Assembly (NCBI RefSeq): GCF_029873635.1 | Contig: NC_080422.1 | Location: 13,857,936 to 13,921,935 of the forward strand | DNA: 64,000 bases | Direction of reading: 5' to 3' | Origin: Malania oleifera | Lineage: Eukaryota > Streptophyta > Magnoliopsida > Santalales > Ximeniaceae | Part shown: positions 23,071 through 35,500 of the stretch, piece by piece | Layout of the letters: each line of letters opens with the position of its first letter | How positions within the stretch are numbered: the stretch's first letter is position 1 | Position numbers and translations under genes: made by a program | The notes under the pieces: model-generated | The model's database searches: none | Told to the model about the DNA's origin: nothing | What the model saw: only the letters and a program-made list of their open reading frames with translations

Positions 23071-25500
23071 CAATCGCATCTTAATCACATCCTTTATAAA
23101 TGAATAAGTCAAACACAGGACAAGAGAACTATGATCATTCATGATCAAAAGAAATGTTTTAAACCAAACTAGAAAAGCTGCCAAACTTCACATTCCAATC
23201 ACATAACTCACTTCATTAGGAATTGCAAAAATATAATTTGCGCCAAAATAATATAATGCAAAGTGATGCACACCCAAATATATGGCAAAAAATTCCAAGA
23301 GCTAATCTTAAAACCACAACTCCAAAAAGTATAGCTAGACATTTAAAGAAATCAAAAAAAAAAAAAAAATATTAAGCCTTATGCTTCCAAGCCACTATGC
23401 TAATATTGCCAAGAAGTAACTAACCAACTCTAATTGCATTTGCATACTATAATACTGCCAAAAACTTCCCCCAAACAAGGAAATGCTAATTAGTCATTAT
23501 AAGAAACTCTCAGCAACTTCCCTACTTGGTCAACAAGTCAACAGATTGCCTCTGTTGAAATTTCATATGGCTTATGGGTCAAACCTTCGTGTTGTGCGCA
23601 TTTTCTCCTTAATCATGACACTTCTCATGCATGAGCACAGACCGCATTTCATAAGAGCATTTGACTGACAATGAAATTAACTATCCTGCAACATAACCAG
23701 ACTTGGTTACTGTAACAATATTGTTATGGTCCCAATCATATCCATCTCTAACTACATCATCGTTTAAATTAACAACTCAACTACCATGTATTCCTTTGTT
23801 GATAAAATAGTATTAATTCATCTAAAACTTACAAATAGCCTATGATAAGCCATCTCTTGATGCTCCGATATAGCCTAATGAAATCACATGTCTTAACAAT
23901 GTCAAATGATTAGGCTGACACTAAGTTAACAGTATGATGTGAGGCATAAACATAACAATATTACCATTTATCCTATCAATTCCATCTCAGATTAAAAATG
24001 TATTAGGGGGAGGCTTGTACAAGTTTAGAGAGAGAGAGAGAGAGATGTCTTCCAATGGGAGTTGAGTATCTAGATTTTCGGAAAGTGAATCCACTTAAGT
24101 TGAAGTCCAAAAAACTCACCAATCTCATTTGTGCAAAGTGAGGCTTGGGACAGTGTAATTGCCCCAAAAATATCATGGAAGATGACAAAAATATCAACAG
24201 CAGGATTCAGACATGATATTCCCCCCTCTTGTTTTTGGAGGTCTACAAGGCTAGCAGCCATGGTATGCAAGTTTCCTCGTCTTGCGTTTAATTATCAACC
24301 CAAGCTACTTTGCCGCATAAAATTTAAGGAAAAAACAAGCACGTGCCACATTCAAACCCCAACCCCCCGGCCCCAAATAAAACAAAATTAAAAAGAAAAT
24401 GAGAAGATGTTGAACCCCTAAATTGCTTGCATAGGCAGGGGCTGATAGTGAAAGCTTAAGTGGAATTTATGCTTACCACGAAACCTTGAAATCTAGAAAA
24501 GGGGCAGTCGGAATTTTGAGTTGGCAAGGAAAGCTGCTTTCATGCTCTATCACAAATAACAAAGTGTAATACCATGTGTATATGTATATATATCAGCTAC
24601 AAAAGTAGAATGGAAAAGACCAAGAAATAAAAAGGTGAAAACAGGACTCAAATGGACGTCTATACATTTTTTAAGTACCAAACATGTCATTTTAAAGTGA
24701 ATAGGATGGACCAAATGCACTTCTGGTAGCGCACACACCCTGCAAATGGCAGAGAAAGGCAGGATTGGGGGCCCTAGTCCAGAAACCAAGCGCCAGGAAG
24801 GCAGGAAGTGCAACAGCAGTACAGAAAAGATCATGTAAAACAGCACTATACACACCTGTTTGGAATATAAATATAATGCAGTAGAACTAAATCCAGTTTG
24901 AACAAAATGGTGTGAACAAAAATTCTGAATAAAATACAAAGCAGTTGTATTAAATTTTTTCATTCCACAGTTTCAAATCTAAAGTTCCATGCTCTCTACT
25001 TGGGGTATTAGCTTTCAAGTTCTCAATCCCAACTTGCAGTCCACCCTATTGCCCACTTAAACAGATAACCTGAAGTTAGTCTTGTGAATGATTTAGTCCT
25101 CGACAATGAAACACAACTAAAAACAAAACCGAAAATATTGCTCAACAACCAGCATGTTCTAATTTTTCAGAAAAATGGCAGCGTCGGTTCTAAACCTTCA
25201 GGTGCACCAATTTCATTAGTCGTACTTTGTTAAGGGCTCAAATTTTCATTCATTCATAAATGCCAAATGCCTCGAAGCTGTTCAAATTAAGATGACATGT
25301 CCAGATCAGATGTTCGAAATTCCTCATATTTTCCTTTCTTTTCAGTGTCAATGTGCTGGGGCATGAAAGGGGGCAGCTGCCTATTGAAAATTGCAGGTGT
25401 AATAAACAAGAAAGGTGTATATCATCCATTCCAAAATAGATAATATGTATGCTATTGAGACATGCAAAAAGAATTAGTTCATAAACATTGAAGATATAAT
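23071..25500. other. intergenic DNA 3' of NAA20
   Basis: No coding region, RNA gene or clear mobile element is recognised. A short GA tract lies at 24030-24045. A stretch near 24256-24285 echoes a diterpene synthase exon but is too short to call. The part next to 25758 presumably includes the NAA20 3' untranslated region, whose end is not visible. Confidence 0.5.
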
Positions 25501-25758
25501 AAATCATCCTCTACCAAGGATAAACCATGTTATCCTAAATGAAAGTCAACAGTACAAATAAAAGGGTATTCCACCTCCACTGCAATGCAGAAACTAGACA
25601 TAAGCAGACACATTCCTGCACATGCACATTCATACCTCACCTGTGACACAAATTCTAAAATCAGCCTTGATTGTCCATCCCTAGCATTTCCTCAAGTCCC
25701 AACCACACAGAAAACTTCCATCAAATTTCGTTGGCTGTGGTTCTAAACAGTGCAACTT

Positions 25759-25850
25759 TTAATCATACTCCAGTTCATCGGGAGTAACAGGCCGCTTCAG
25801 AGGGATAATGGACCTTTTTTCAACATCCCGAGATAATGCTTTTCTCATAT
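25759..25850 (-). CDS. NAA20: NAA20 exon 6 and stop
   Basis: Acceptor CAG at 25851-25853. It encodes MRKALSRDVEKRSIIPLKRP then VTPDELEYD and a TAA stop at 25759-25761. The acidic C-terminus is typical of plant NAA20. Confidence 0.96.
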
Positions 25851-27409
25851 CTGGGAGAGGATAACCAAATAACAATAAGGTATGAAACAGTATCATCATA
25901 AAAAAGACTCGTGTATGCTGTTGCAGGACTCACCTAATCCATCTTCCTCCCCAGAATAATAGCGCAGCACTCGTCTATATATTACATACCCAAGCTGAGA
26001 GAGAGAGCATAGATAATGAGCATAATCATGAAAATGAACATTTGAAGAAAACAAACCTCCATGATTCACCAGACACATCTATAGATTACATAACCAAGCT
26101 TTGAGGGATCTTACACACAGCATGGTCATGAACATTAACATCAAGAAGAAAACTAAGAAAACAAAAAGAAAAAAAATATAAATTACTTCCATGATTTACC
26201 AGAGCATCCAATAAACAAACCACCTAACTTATGGGTTGTGGGTCTGCCCAGTTTGAAAATAAATGTTGACCAGGATCCTGCTTATGAAAAAACATGATTG
26301 GCAAAAGCATCCAACATAACTTTCATCACAAAAACAGACATGTCTAGTTTTCGCCATGTCATGCGAACAAAGGAGTCCCTATGCTTTTAATGGATGGGTT
26401 TACACTAAGTCGAGCATGGCAAGATAATGGACTCCATCAGGTTTCTGATTTGTAGGATGCTATCTCCCGTCCAAGCTTTAAGGCATGCCTGTGCCTCAAA
26501 GCCAAAAACAATCTGAGACCCAATACTCAAAGATGCACAAGTTTGAAGACATGCAACCCTAGTCATCTACCAGCAAACTACCCTTCTGTTTTCTATCTTC
26601 ACTAATAAAGAAATAGTAATACCCTACGGGGATTTCTGTGAAAGTGTAAAAGCAGAGTTCAACCAATGTTCAGTAAAAGGCATATAATTTGTCCATTCAA
26701 CCTAGAACTTCTGAACACAATTCCCCAGGTTCCACAAAATTTAAAAATAAGAAAAATATAAAATAAAATAAAAAGTACAGTTCCCTTGCATAAGCTGCAT
26801 TCTTTACAGACTCTAGCCCAGGTATCCACATGTGATATTTGGTTAACAAATCCTGAAAATCTCAAAACTTAATTGAGGAATCACTTGAAAAATAAAATGA
26901 GAATTGGGTACAATTTAAGGAAGATGTGCACAGAAATACACAGTGTAGGCTACCTAAATAAGAATCAACTAGAACAGCAAAGTGAGTGGTTACTCATCAA
27001 AAATAGAAAAAAGTGCAGTGGACTTCAGGAAAGAATGTTCAATTGACTCTAAAAGCTATACACAAGCCTTCTAAGTGGGGAATCAAATTTGCAGAAATGA
27101 GAAAAAGGTCAATTCAATTCTAGGACAATGTGCAGTACAACAAAATCCCAGTGAAGACCCAAATAAAAGATAAGCACTGCAATGAGTGGCTATTCATAAA
27201 GATTAGCGAACAGAGCAGTGGACTCACTGCAAAGCATGCTGGATTAATTTTATAGCTATAAAACCAAGTCCCCCCCACCCCCCCCCCCCGGGAAAAAAAA
27301 AGGGGGGGTGGGGGGTGGGGGAGAAAGTGAGGGGGAGTGGGGTGGAGGGAAACAGCATGGTCCTTTGGCAACATAGCATATCTTGAAATATATTGAACAA
27401 TAAAAAATA

Positions 27410-27440
<31 letters not shown>

Positions 27441-29539
27441 ATATATCACAAGGCTTTTTCAAAGTGAAGTTTTCAGAAGGAATGTATATAGCACTAGTAG
27501 TGCACTACTCTTCCTAAGGAACGTGGCGCTAGTTCTTGTGTGACAGAAAAGGCGATTTATTTGGGCAGCAATTTTTACAAGATTCTAACAATTGATAACT
27601 AGATCTCCTAAAACCAGCCACTAACTCAGAATTTGTAACTAATCACTGCCATTTATATTTGCCATTTAAGGGTAGCTCCTACTTAAAAAATAATACACAT
27701 TTAGAATTAGTCATTCTACAAAAAGGGGAAAAATGATAGATTGTTATAGGTTTGCACACGCCCATAAAAAAATCCACATACACACCCTCCCTCTCCAACA
27801 AAAGGAGGGTTGAGCACTGACCTTCCTTTTTCATCTTCAGTGGTAGTGGTGGTTTACAGGGCTATGCAAAACAAACTAAATTAAAATAATATCAGATGAG
27901 CAATAATCAAAGTAATAGGAAAATATGGCAATACAATGTCTTATATTTCAAACCTCTATATTGTTTTTGTCTTTGATTCTCACTATCAATCCCTGTTGTC
28001 AATTTTTCCATTTTCCCATACATAAGCCTTAATGTTTCTAAAAGAAAATGTCAAAATCATGACAAATCCCGAAATCCAACATTTGGTATCTCAAATGTCA
28101 CAATTTAAAAAAGGGTTGAAATGAAGCTCTGGAGTGTGTTTTTTTTTTTATTATTCTTGGTATATCTTACATTTAAAACCATGGGTAAGGTAAGGAGGTT
28201 ATAACATTAAACCTAAATCATCAATTGATGCCAGAAGAGGGAGTTGAAAAGGAAATTTCCAAAAATACCAATTCAAAGCAATATGGAAGTGCATGCCAGC
28301 AGAAAAAAAGTGGTACCACAGCATTAGAAATTCTCCAATCTGGAGTGAGAAATTAGGGCACCATTACCTTTTCATACATCTTTATGGCTGGAGTGTTTGA
28401 TGCCCTTACAAAAAGGTCAACAAAGTAAGCCTTGTCACTGCAAAAGAAGTTCCTCTTAGTTCTACCAGCAGATACTGCCAGATAGCACAAAAATCAAAAA
28501 TATGACAAGACTCATAAAGGCTAAACCAGGAGTTGTCATCCTAATAATTGCCAAAAACTTCCATACCATTCTTGGGGCTTGGACCTCAGATTTGTATCTA
28601 GGTGAACAAAATGCAATACAAAATTGTATTTTGTCCAAATCCCCTACCCAAAATCTATGCTCCCAAGTGCAATGGTAGTGAAGTAACTTATGACAGAGAC
28701 AGGAATAAGCCTTCTATTCAGCATTATATAGATTAGGCCAAAACCCTCAAGTTCAATTTATAAATACTCATGATCATAACACATTCTTTAAGAAGCTCCT
28801 GTTAATGTCAATATACAGACAAACATGAGCTGGACTGAAATTTGCAAGGAACTGTAAACAAAATTAATCATCCATTAATTAACTTTAAGCCAAGTTGAAC
28901 TGGAATTAACTTTAAGCCAAGTTGAACTGGACCAACTTTGAGCATGGACACCACCACTCCAAAAATATCACAACATAAACATTCTATACAAGAAGATTGC
29001 TCTATTCCAGCTGACTTATTCAATCATGAAGTCCCTGGTAATCAGTGGTCTGATATGGAAATCTCTCATTGCAAGTTTCAATTATTTATTTGCAATGTGC
29101 ATTACACTTACCCACGTCACCCCTGCAGGAGGAAGGGGATTTGGTTCAAATGAAGCTCTAACAGAAAATTATGTGCTCTTTATGCTCCAAGGATTTAGGG
29201 AATGGGAAATTAAAGGCCATTTTTTTCATTTCCATGAGCCATTTTTTTTCTTCTTTTTTTGAAAAAAATTATCCACCTTCCCATTTCTTTGTGGATTGAC
29301 AAGGAAAGTAAGCGCAGCAGCATATTCTGAGCCACCAAACAAATTCATATTCAATTTCAATTCATTGAAAAACATTTTCTCCCTCACAGAAGTCAGACTA
29401 ATGGAAGAACCGGAGAGGATGATCTATGAAAGCAACCTTTAACCTTTAACAATGATACGCAAAGCTTAAAAACTGGCATCCTTCTTACCTTTTGATTGTT
29501 CATTGAGCACAATCAATCTTATGTTCGGGTTTTTAACTT

Positions 29540-29585
<46 letters not shown>

Positions 29586-32500
29586 CACTTGACAACGCCT
29601 AGAAATATAAACCTAGGGCAGTAATAGGTCACATTCTTTTCAATCATTTATGTGAAGGCTGCTTCTACAGCTTTTTCTCTAGTGTCTTCACCTCTTCATG
29701 CTAAAACAACTTATTATTTTTTTTTATTAAAAAATAAAATAAAATAAAAACCTACCCATCATAATTTACCAAGCACTTGAAATTTTCCAAGTCTCCTTGC
29801 CCTTCTCATATTGCTCTTTCAAGAATCCAACCTAATTCCTACCCTCCAAAAGCAGTCAATATCAAGCATCTTCTCCAAAGAACTTGAGCTTCTTCCTTAT
29901 CTTTTTACCTCCATCATGGGTAAAAAGTGGGAGTTGGTCAAATCTCACCCCTTGTGGCATCAAGAAACGTTAAATGTATGTACGTTAACCATCATGGGTA
30001 AAAAGTGGGAGTTGGTCAAATCTCACCCCTTGTGGCATCAAGAAACGTTAAATGTATGTACGTTAATGCCCTCATCATCAATGAAAGGAAAACCTCGCCT
30101 ACCAGGAAATTCTCGCAAATCTATCCTAGAAGTCACAAACACACCAGAAACATTATCTGAAAGAAACTTCAACCTATACGTGAAGATACCATATTTCAAC
30201 CAGCCCCTTCAAGGTACAACATGTCTAATTAATTTTTGCAGTGCTCTTTGGGATGAGCTTTATTACCTTTATGGGTTTTGCTCACCAATATAGGTTGTGG
30301 GAGGGGCTTTTAATGAGGTTAGGTTTGTGGGAAAAAAGAAAAGGCACAGGCAGCTTTAATGCTAGCATGCAACAATTGATCTGCTTATTAAGGAGTGTGA
30401 AATGACTAGGAGGATGAATTCCATAATCTTTCTCAAACTGCTCTCTCAATACCTACTTCTGATCACTTCCCCATTATGCTGGAATCAAGTTGGGTTTCAT
30501 GGGGTCTCACTCCTTTTAGGTTTGAGAATATGCATCTGGACCATGCTTCTTTTAATCCCCCAGTTAGGAACTCATGAGAAGAGGAGATAGGGAGGCATTG
30601 GGAAGGGTTTAGGTTTATGAGGAAGCTGAAAATTTTGAAGGAGAATCTGAAATTTGGAAAAAAGGTGGTGTTTGGGGATGTTAGAATTAGAAAAGCCAGT
30701 ATCTTAGATGAGCTGGATTTTTTGGATAGAAAGGAAAAGGTAAATAACCTTTCGGAGAGTGAGGCAAAAAAGGATCTCTTTAAAGAATAAATTGGAAGAG
30801 GTGATTTTCAAGGAAATGAGTTGGAGACAAAAGACTAAATTTAAATGGATCGGAGCAGGAGATTGTAATACTGGCTTCTTCCATAAGCTAGCTAATGTAA
30901 AGATGAGGAAAAATTAGAGTTGGAGGTGTGAGGAGGGAGAATTATTAATGACCCTAATAGAATAGCCTCTGAGATCCCTAACTTTTTCGATGACCTTTAT
31001 TCTGAAAGGAGGAATGAGGGTTGTAGACCAATGGTTGACGGTTTAGAGAAGGATCTTATCTCTAGAGATCAGATGCTTTGGTTAGAGAGACCTTTTGAGG
31101 AGGAGAGGTGAGGAGGTAGTTTTTGGGATGGAAAGGATAAGGCTTCGGGTCCGGATGGTTTTAATCTAGCTCTTTTCCAAGACTGCTGCTACTATTAAGG
31201 ATGATTTACTTGAAGTCTTTTATGAATTTTACAGGAATCGGATTCTAAGTAAGAGCATTAACTCCTTTTTTTTATTACCCACGTGCCTAAGAAATCAAGG
31301 TCCATTCAAGATAGAAGACTTCAGACCTATTTAGCCTAGTCTCTAGTGTTTATAAGATTATCACCAAAGTTCTAGCTAATAGGTTTAGCTCGGTGCTTGA
31401 TAAGACCATTTCTACTTCTCATAGTGCTTTTGTATGGGGTAGATAGATAGTGGATGCCATTTTCGTGGCTAATGAGGTGGTGGAGGATATTCAAAGGAGG
31501 AAGAAGAGGGGATTCATATTCAAACTAGATTTTGAATACTAATAATATGCTGCAAATGAGGATAACTTTGAAGGCCTTATCTCCAGGTGTTTGTGTGCTT
31601 TGTTATTTGAATTCTAAGTCTGACTCCTCATTTGTTCTTGCATTGTGATTTTGCATGGAGCATTGGGAATAAATTATTTGGCATGTTGGGAGAAGCTTGG
31701 GTTTGTCCAAAGACAGTGGACAGAATTCTGGCTCTCTTTCGAAGGTTTTAGAAGAAGGATAGGGCTGCTCTGTGGAAGTGTGGAATATTTGCAGTGCTGT
31801 GAGGTTTATCATAGCAGCACAATGCATGGATTTTTTCAGGGAAAAACTGAAAAAATTGAATAGGCAGCTGGTTTGGAAGAAGATTCATTATTTGGCCTCT
31901 TTATGGTGTGTTGGCTCTGGATGCTTTAAGGTAGCAAGCTTTTCAGAAATTCAACAAGATTGGAAGAACTTTTAGCTTTGATACTTCAAAGCATTTTTTG
32001 TGTGTTTTTAGTTCCTTTCTTTCTGGATTTTTTTCTAGAATTTTGATTGGCGATGTCTTATTCTCCTCTTTGTAAATTCTTCTCTTTCATTTTTTTTAAG
32101 AACTATGGAAAATTGCAGTTCAGCAGCAAAATACAAGAAAATGATAGATTGTGTTTCATAGTTCATACAATCATATTCTGCATTTAAAAGTGAAAAATCC
32201 AATTTTTCAACTAAATTCCCTCTAAAATCCAAATTCATAGGGTTTTGAACACCAATGCAGACCTAGGTATTGTTTTACCAAATTTTCCCTCAAATTAACA
32301 AGATAATAAACATCAAGGCACTAACTGGGAGAATTGTTTAGGCAAACAATGCTGCTCATGCAATTAATTTTTTTTCTATTACAAGAAACTTGGGGGCAAG
32401 GGGATTAATGAGCATTTATTATATTGTCCCTCAACCCTAGCATCATACAGTGTGTAAAGATAATAGGGGAGGTACCAGACTCTATCAGTTACCACTCATG

Positions 32501-35500
32501 ACTAGAGGCTAAACTGTAAGAGATGGCAAACCAAGAAAATAAACCTAGGAAACTATGAGAAAAGACTCAAAGAGCACCACAGGCAACTACTATCATGATG
32601 ATCATAGACAACACTTATTTTTTTTTATAACAAAGAAAATCTATTAACGAGAAGAATAATTACGACAGAAGGAGGATAAGAAATTCTCCAAAAGAAGGTG
32701 TAAAAAAAAAAGAAAAAAAAACAAAAATATTACATCAAATCTATCTTCCAATTGCTTTAAATTTTGGACGACAAGAGACCCCCAAAAACCCCAAAAGAAT
32801 GTGCCAAAAAAGAAGCAAAAAAATTAACTTTCTCCCAAAGCAAACTTCAATAAGTCTCCAGATCTTTGAAGATTCTATCATTCTTTTTGAGCCAAAGAAT
32901 TGTGGGAACTGTAGTCCCAAAATATACTTACTCTTCCTTCTTCCCAAAACCACAAAACTTCACCATCAAAAATTTATGAATAATTTTTGAAGCTGCCCAA
33001 TCCTGACCAGAATACAAAAACAAGTTGTTCTGCATATACCTCACTACCTTATAAATAGGCATGTATCGGTTTCCTTTGGTTCAGTTCTACGCTAAACTGA
33101 AAACTGAACCGAGAAAATCGGTTTCTCAAAATAGCAAACCAACATCGAACCAACACTGTTTATTTTTCCCAAAACAGTTAATGCAGTTATCTGGTTTGAT
33201 TCAGTGTTTAACCAAATGCCCAGATGGCAAGGAAAATCATGGGCATAAAATTTTTAATTAAATGTATACTACCTGAAGCCCAAGCCCAACATGAAGGCAT
33301 AACATAAATTGTGAGTTAATGCTTAAGGCACTTTTCACTTAAAATAAGCACTTTTATAAAATAAAATAAAAAAGTGGTGTTTGGCTTGTACTAGAGCAAA
33401 CACTTATTGCAAAAAATGCTTTTCCAGAACCACTTTTTGTAAAAATATTTAAGTAAATTTTGAAAAGCAATCAAAGATAACTTTTTGGCCACTTATAAGT
33501 GGCACTATTCATAGGCGCGGTAAATTTTGTAAATACAAGAAAATTTTATGGCTATTTTATAATTTAAAAATACATTAAAAGATAATCATATATTATTTTA
33601 TTGTGTATTATAATATATTAATTATTAATAAAAACATAATTAAATTTTAGAATATAGAAGAAGAACCATCTATTAATTTAAATTAATATTAAAAATTAAT
33701 AATATAAATTTAATTAATAATTTATTCAACATAAATTAATATGATAATCATATGTCAAAAATATAAATTAAGAACAAGATTATTGTTAATCAAAAATAAT
33801 ATTATATTATTTTTACTTAATAAAAATATTTAAATGTTAATTAAAAATAATAGTTAAGATAATTACTAATTAAATTTTTAATTAAAAATTATCATATAAT
33901 ATTTTAATATGTATTATTACTTATTAATTATTAATAAATTATAATTAAATTATGGAATGAATAAAAATAACCATCTGTAAATTTAAATGAATATTAAATA
34001 AACTAAAAATTTTTATTTAATTATTAATACTATTTATAACATAAATTAATGTGATAATCATATATTATAAATATATATTAACAACAAGATTATTATTAAT
34101 TAATAAATAATATTATATTATTTTAATCAATAGAAAATATTTCAATTTTAATTAGAATATTAATATAATTATCATTGAAATTTTTAATCATAAAATATTA
34201 AAATTTTTACATATATTTAAAAATACATATTAGTTAATTATAATTCAAGTTTGGATTGAACAAGAACTATTTATTAATTTAAATAAATATTAAATAAATT
34301 CAAATTTTAAATTTAATTAATAATATTATTTTTATCATAATTTAATATCATAGTGATTGTTATAAATATACATTAATTATAAAATTATTATTAATTAAAA
34401 ATAATAATCTCATATTATTTTTTTAATAGAAAATATTTAAATTTTAATTACAAATAATTAAAATAATTATTAATGAATTATTTAATCAAAAATTATTAAT
34501 ATTTGCAATTTAAAATATATTTAAAAAGAATTACATAGTATCCTATAATAAAAGTATGTATCCAAATACCACTTATTTTAAACACAACCAAACACCGCTT
34601 ATAACTTTCAGCACTTTTCCAATTTAGAGCTTATTATCAGCACTTATAAAATCAGCACTTTTTATCTAAAAAACACTTATGCATAAGTGGTTCAAAACGA
34701 TCCCTAAGGCCTCCCTCAAGTAGTGGCTTTAAAAGAAACCCAGAGGCAGACATTTTCTTGAACTTTCGATGTGGGACAAGCATCTCCCTAGTCCCAAGCA
34801 TGCAATGCTCTCCTCTCTCCCCTACTCGACTTCCCAATTCCCATTCCCACATCAGAAGATGAAATCTTCCTGGCTCTCCCTATAACTGTATAAACCCCCT
34901 TCCCCACAGAAATTTGTCCACCGCAATGCATTTGAAACCACTGTTCAGTCTGTTCAGAAAGATATCGACAATTAGAATGTAATGATTTTAAATCGAAAGA
35001 TTTCTTTAATATATAAAATTAGAATGCAATAATTTTTAATTAATAAATATAAATATTTATTATTTACAGAACTGAAAAGAAATGGTAAAAATAAAATAGA
35101 ATATTTAATATATAAAATTTAAATAATACATGTGCTCCGGTTTTCGGTTTGATTTATTTCTAGAACCGAAACCAAAAACCAAATTTTTAAAAAATTAAAA
35201 ACTGAAACAAAAAACCAAACCAAAATGTGAAACAGTTTGGTTTCGTTATGGTTCTCGATTTTTCGGTAATTTTTGTACACCCCTACTTACAAATTACAAC
35301 GGAGGAACACATGACCAGTAGTCTCATTTGACTCCTAGCAGAGTATGCAGAGATTTGAAAGGTCTTTGTAAGGCCTATTTATCTGTAAGACTGTAACACA
35401 CCATTCATATTGATCTCATTGAAAATTACAGTACAAATGAAAGCCCAGATTTTATATTGAACCATCGCTTTCCGAACATCTTCGTTCAAAAGGAAAGGGC

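Larger units (their letters stand above)
33056..35285. mobile_element. hAT-type non-autonomous DNA transposon inserted in the LINE
   Basis: Termini are TAGGCATGTA and, reversed, TAGGGGTGTA. They are flanked by the 8-base duplication CTTATAAA (33048-33055) and CTTACAAA (35286-35293), the signature of hAT elements. Subterminal regions are full of 'cggttt', 'aaccgaaaacc' and 'gaaccgaaacc' motifs typical of plant hAT relatives. No transposase is recognised. Inside it sits a second repeat-like element with AT-rich tandem repeats. Confidence 0.75.

Noticed and set aside
27120-27462. Pro-rich minus-strand frames
   Set aside because: They come from the C/G homopolymer block and a TA run in NAA20 intron 4.
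29811-30293. 160-residue plus-strand frame
   Set aside because: Its length is partly due to the perfect 78-bp duplication, and its end runs into LINE sequence. No family is recognised.
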